Origin: Clostridia bacterium
GTDB lineage: Bacteria > Bacillota > Clostridia > Oscillospirales > CAG-272
Direction of reading: 5' to 3'
NCBI GenBank assembly: GCA_017481265.1
Contig: JAFUPK010000010.1
Span: 1 to 34,507, forward strand
Length of the DNA: 34,507 nt
Shown: positions 33,902 through 34,507 of the stretch, in pieces
Layout: every line of letters starts with the position of its first letter
Numbering within the stretch: position 1 is the stretch's first letter
Program-made: the position numbers and the translations under genes
The notes under the pieces: generated by a model
Database searches by the model: none
Seen by the model: the letters and a program-made list of their open reading frames with translations, nothing else
What the model was told of the DNA's origin: nothing

Positions 33902-33930
33902 TCTCCCGTTTAGATACGGGAGATTATTTA
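33902..33930 (+). terminator. Target-site hairpin, right copy (repeat copy D), with T-rich tail
   Basis: Stem CTCCCGT/ACGGGAG with loop TTAGAT, then ATTATTTATTT. This looks like the original terminator of the ABC operon, now separated from it by the element. Confidence 0.7.
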
Positions 33931-34043
33931 TTTCAAACATTCATTATAAAAATCCTTTTTTCAAGTCGGCGGGCGATATCTATTACCGATCTGCTTCCGG
34001 CAATCAATAGATTCATTCTCTCCACCCCATTACATTATATCTT

Positions 34044-34106
34044 TATATAAGTATATACTTATATATGAGAATTGTCAAGTGGGTATATATTCAATAGAAT
34101 ATATAC
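34044..34106 (+). promoter_or_regulatory. Promoter and palindromes of small XRE gene
   Basis: -35 TTGTCA (34072-34077), 17-bp spacer, -10 TAGAAT (34095-34100). A perfect 22-bp palindrome (34044-34065, centred on GTATATAC) lies just upstream, and a 9-bp inverted repeat GTATATATT/AATATATAC (34083-34091, 34098-34106) overlaps the -10. Both are good candidates for autoregulatory binding. Confidence 0.7.
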
Positions 34107-34130
34107 AAGAAGATTGGGTGGGAGATAATT

Positions 34131-34337
34131 ATGATAAAACTAACTCTCGACAAAGCACTTGAAAGCGCAGGGATAACACGCTATGAGCTTGCAAAGCGTA
34201 CGGGTATACGTTATCAGATCATAGATAACTATTATAAGAATAATGTAATAAGATACGACAGCTACGTGCTCGACCGCATTTGCGAAGCACTTAGCTGTGA
34301 TATATCGGATATCATTCTCTACGAAAATATAGAATAA
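34131..34337 (+). CDS. Small Cro/C1-type HTH protein
   Basis: The 68-residue protein is almost entirely a single XRE/HTH_26 domain: MIKLTLDKALESAGITRYELAKRTGIRY, then a recognition helix region (QIIDNYYKNNVIRYDSYVLDRICEALSCDISDII). It resembles small stand-alone regulators found next to mobile elements and antitoxin-type loci, but no partner gene is visible before the window ends. GGGAG precedes the ATG. Confidence 0.88.
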   Translation: MIKLTLDKALESAGITRYELAKRTGIRYQIIDNYYKNNVIRYDSYVLDRICEALSCDISDIILYENIE

Positions 34338-34341
34338 CAAT

Positions 34342-34369
34342 AAAACTCCCCGAACGCGGGGAGTTTTAT
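34342..34369 (+). terminator. Terminator of small XRE gene
   Basis: A 10-bp stem AAAACTCCCC/GGGGAGTTTT with loop GAACGC, four bases past the stop codon, with T-run inside the stem and ATGG after. Confidence 0.8.
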
Positions 34370-34419
34370 GGTTCTATAATAAAAGTTGGGGTAAGACCTG
34401 ACAGATAGCAAAAAAAGAT

Positions 34420-34490
34420 AGGCATATCTGCCGAAATCTGATAAAATAAAGTTGACTAGACAAAACTTTATCGGAGGAGCAGATATGCCT
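34420..34490 (+). promoter_or_regulatory. Inverted repeat that would sequester the next start codon
   Basis: AGGCATATCTGC (34420-34431) is the exact complement of GCAGATATGCCT (34479-34490), which contains the ATG of the following gene. Inside it ATAAAGTT (34446) pairs with AACTTTAT (34464). RNA started upstream would hide the start codon and part of the GGAGGAG site. Confidence 0.7.
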
Positions 34491-34507
34491 ACAGTCAATT
34501 ATATCGA
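34485..34507 (+). CDS. Start of unidentified gene, truncated by window end
   Basis: ATG at 34485 has a strong GGAGGAG site five bases upstream and reads MPTVNYI before the window ends. Seven residues are too few to assign a family. The leader with a start-codon-sequestering inverted repeat recalls the protection against external transcription known for some insertion sequences, so a transposase is one possibility; this is a guess. Confidence 0.45.

Overview
The window looks like chromosome from an anaerobic, Gram-positive Clostridia-type bacterium, probably a gut member near the Oscillospiraceae/Ruminococcaceae (inference from gene content, not a database match). The evidence is rubrerythrin and rubredoxin, a 2-hydroxyacyl-CoA dehydratase-type activase pair, a T-box leader on thrS, a DegV/FakA pair, an LTA-synthase-like protein and near-consensus TTGACA-17-TATAAT promoters. 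Genes are dense on both strands. There are no tRNAs, CRISPR arrays or phage genes that I can see.

Layout from left to right. 1-145 is the end of a repeated structured element. A MATE exporter (-) is divergent from rubrerythrin (+), which converges on a small rubredoxin gene (-). A lone 5S rRNA gene with its own consensus promoter follows, with three terminators downstream. A minus-strand cluster (6.4-3.4 kb) holds a deleted ThuA paralog, an intact ThuA-like protein, a DUF1934 gene with an in-frame stop, a membrane protein and a MORN-repeat protein. A MarR regulator leads a two-gene activase/dehydratase-like unit (6.8-11.6 kb). Next are a GH123-like glycosidase, a lipoprotein and thrS with its T-box (all -), then a PHP metallohydrolase (+), then uraA-upp (-, pyrimidine salvage). 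A plus-strand operon (20.7-26.6 kb) encodes an LTA-synthase-like enzyme, a pseudouridine synthase, a cell-wall amidase and an AEC transporter. degV-fakA (-, fatty-acid phosphorylation) is divergent from a membrane-bound XRE regulator (+). A polar amino-acid ABC transporter (binding protein, extended permease, ATPase) follows. The window ends with a small Cro-like regulator and the first codons of an unidentified gene.

The most notable feature is a family of four related ~235-250 bp elements (1-145 truncated, 11644-11877, 17971-18221, 33669-33901). They share terminal inverted repeats (CAG-NNN-GCTGACAAA). Internally they carry a series of hairpins whose stems change in compensating pairs between copies. 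Each lies at a gene 3' end, and two are flanked flush by a 24-28 bp direct repeat that is itself an intrinsic-terminator-like hairpin. They behave like small mobile elements that insert beside terminator hairpins, duplicate the hairpin, and so become part of the 3' UTR. No enzyme that could move them is encoded here. Other points worth following: a three-hairpin, duplicated-leader region inside the ABC operon; paired TCTACC/GGTAGA operators at the XRE-degV divergent promoters; an operon in which all four genes use non-ATG starts; and a possible split of a ~1400-residue activase at a 24-bp repeat.
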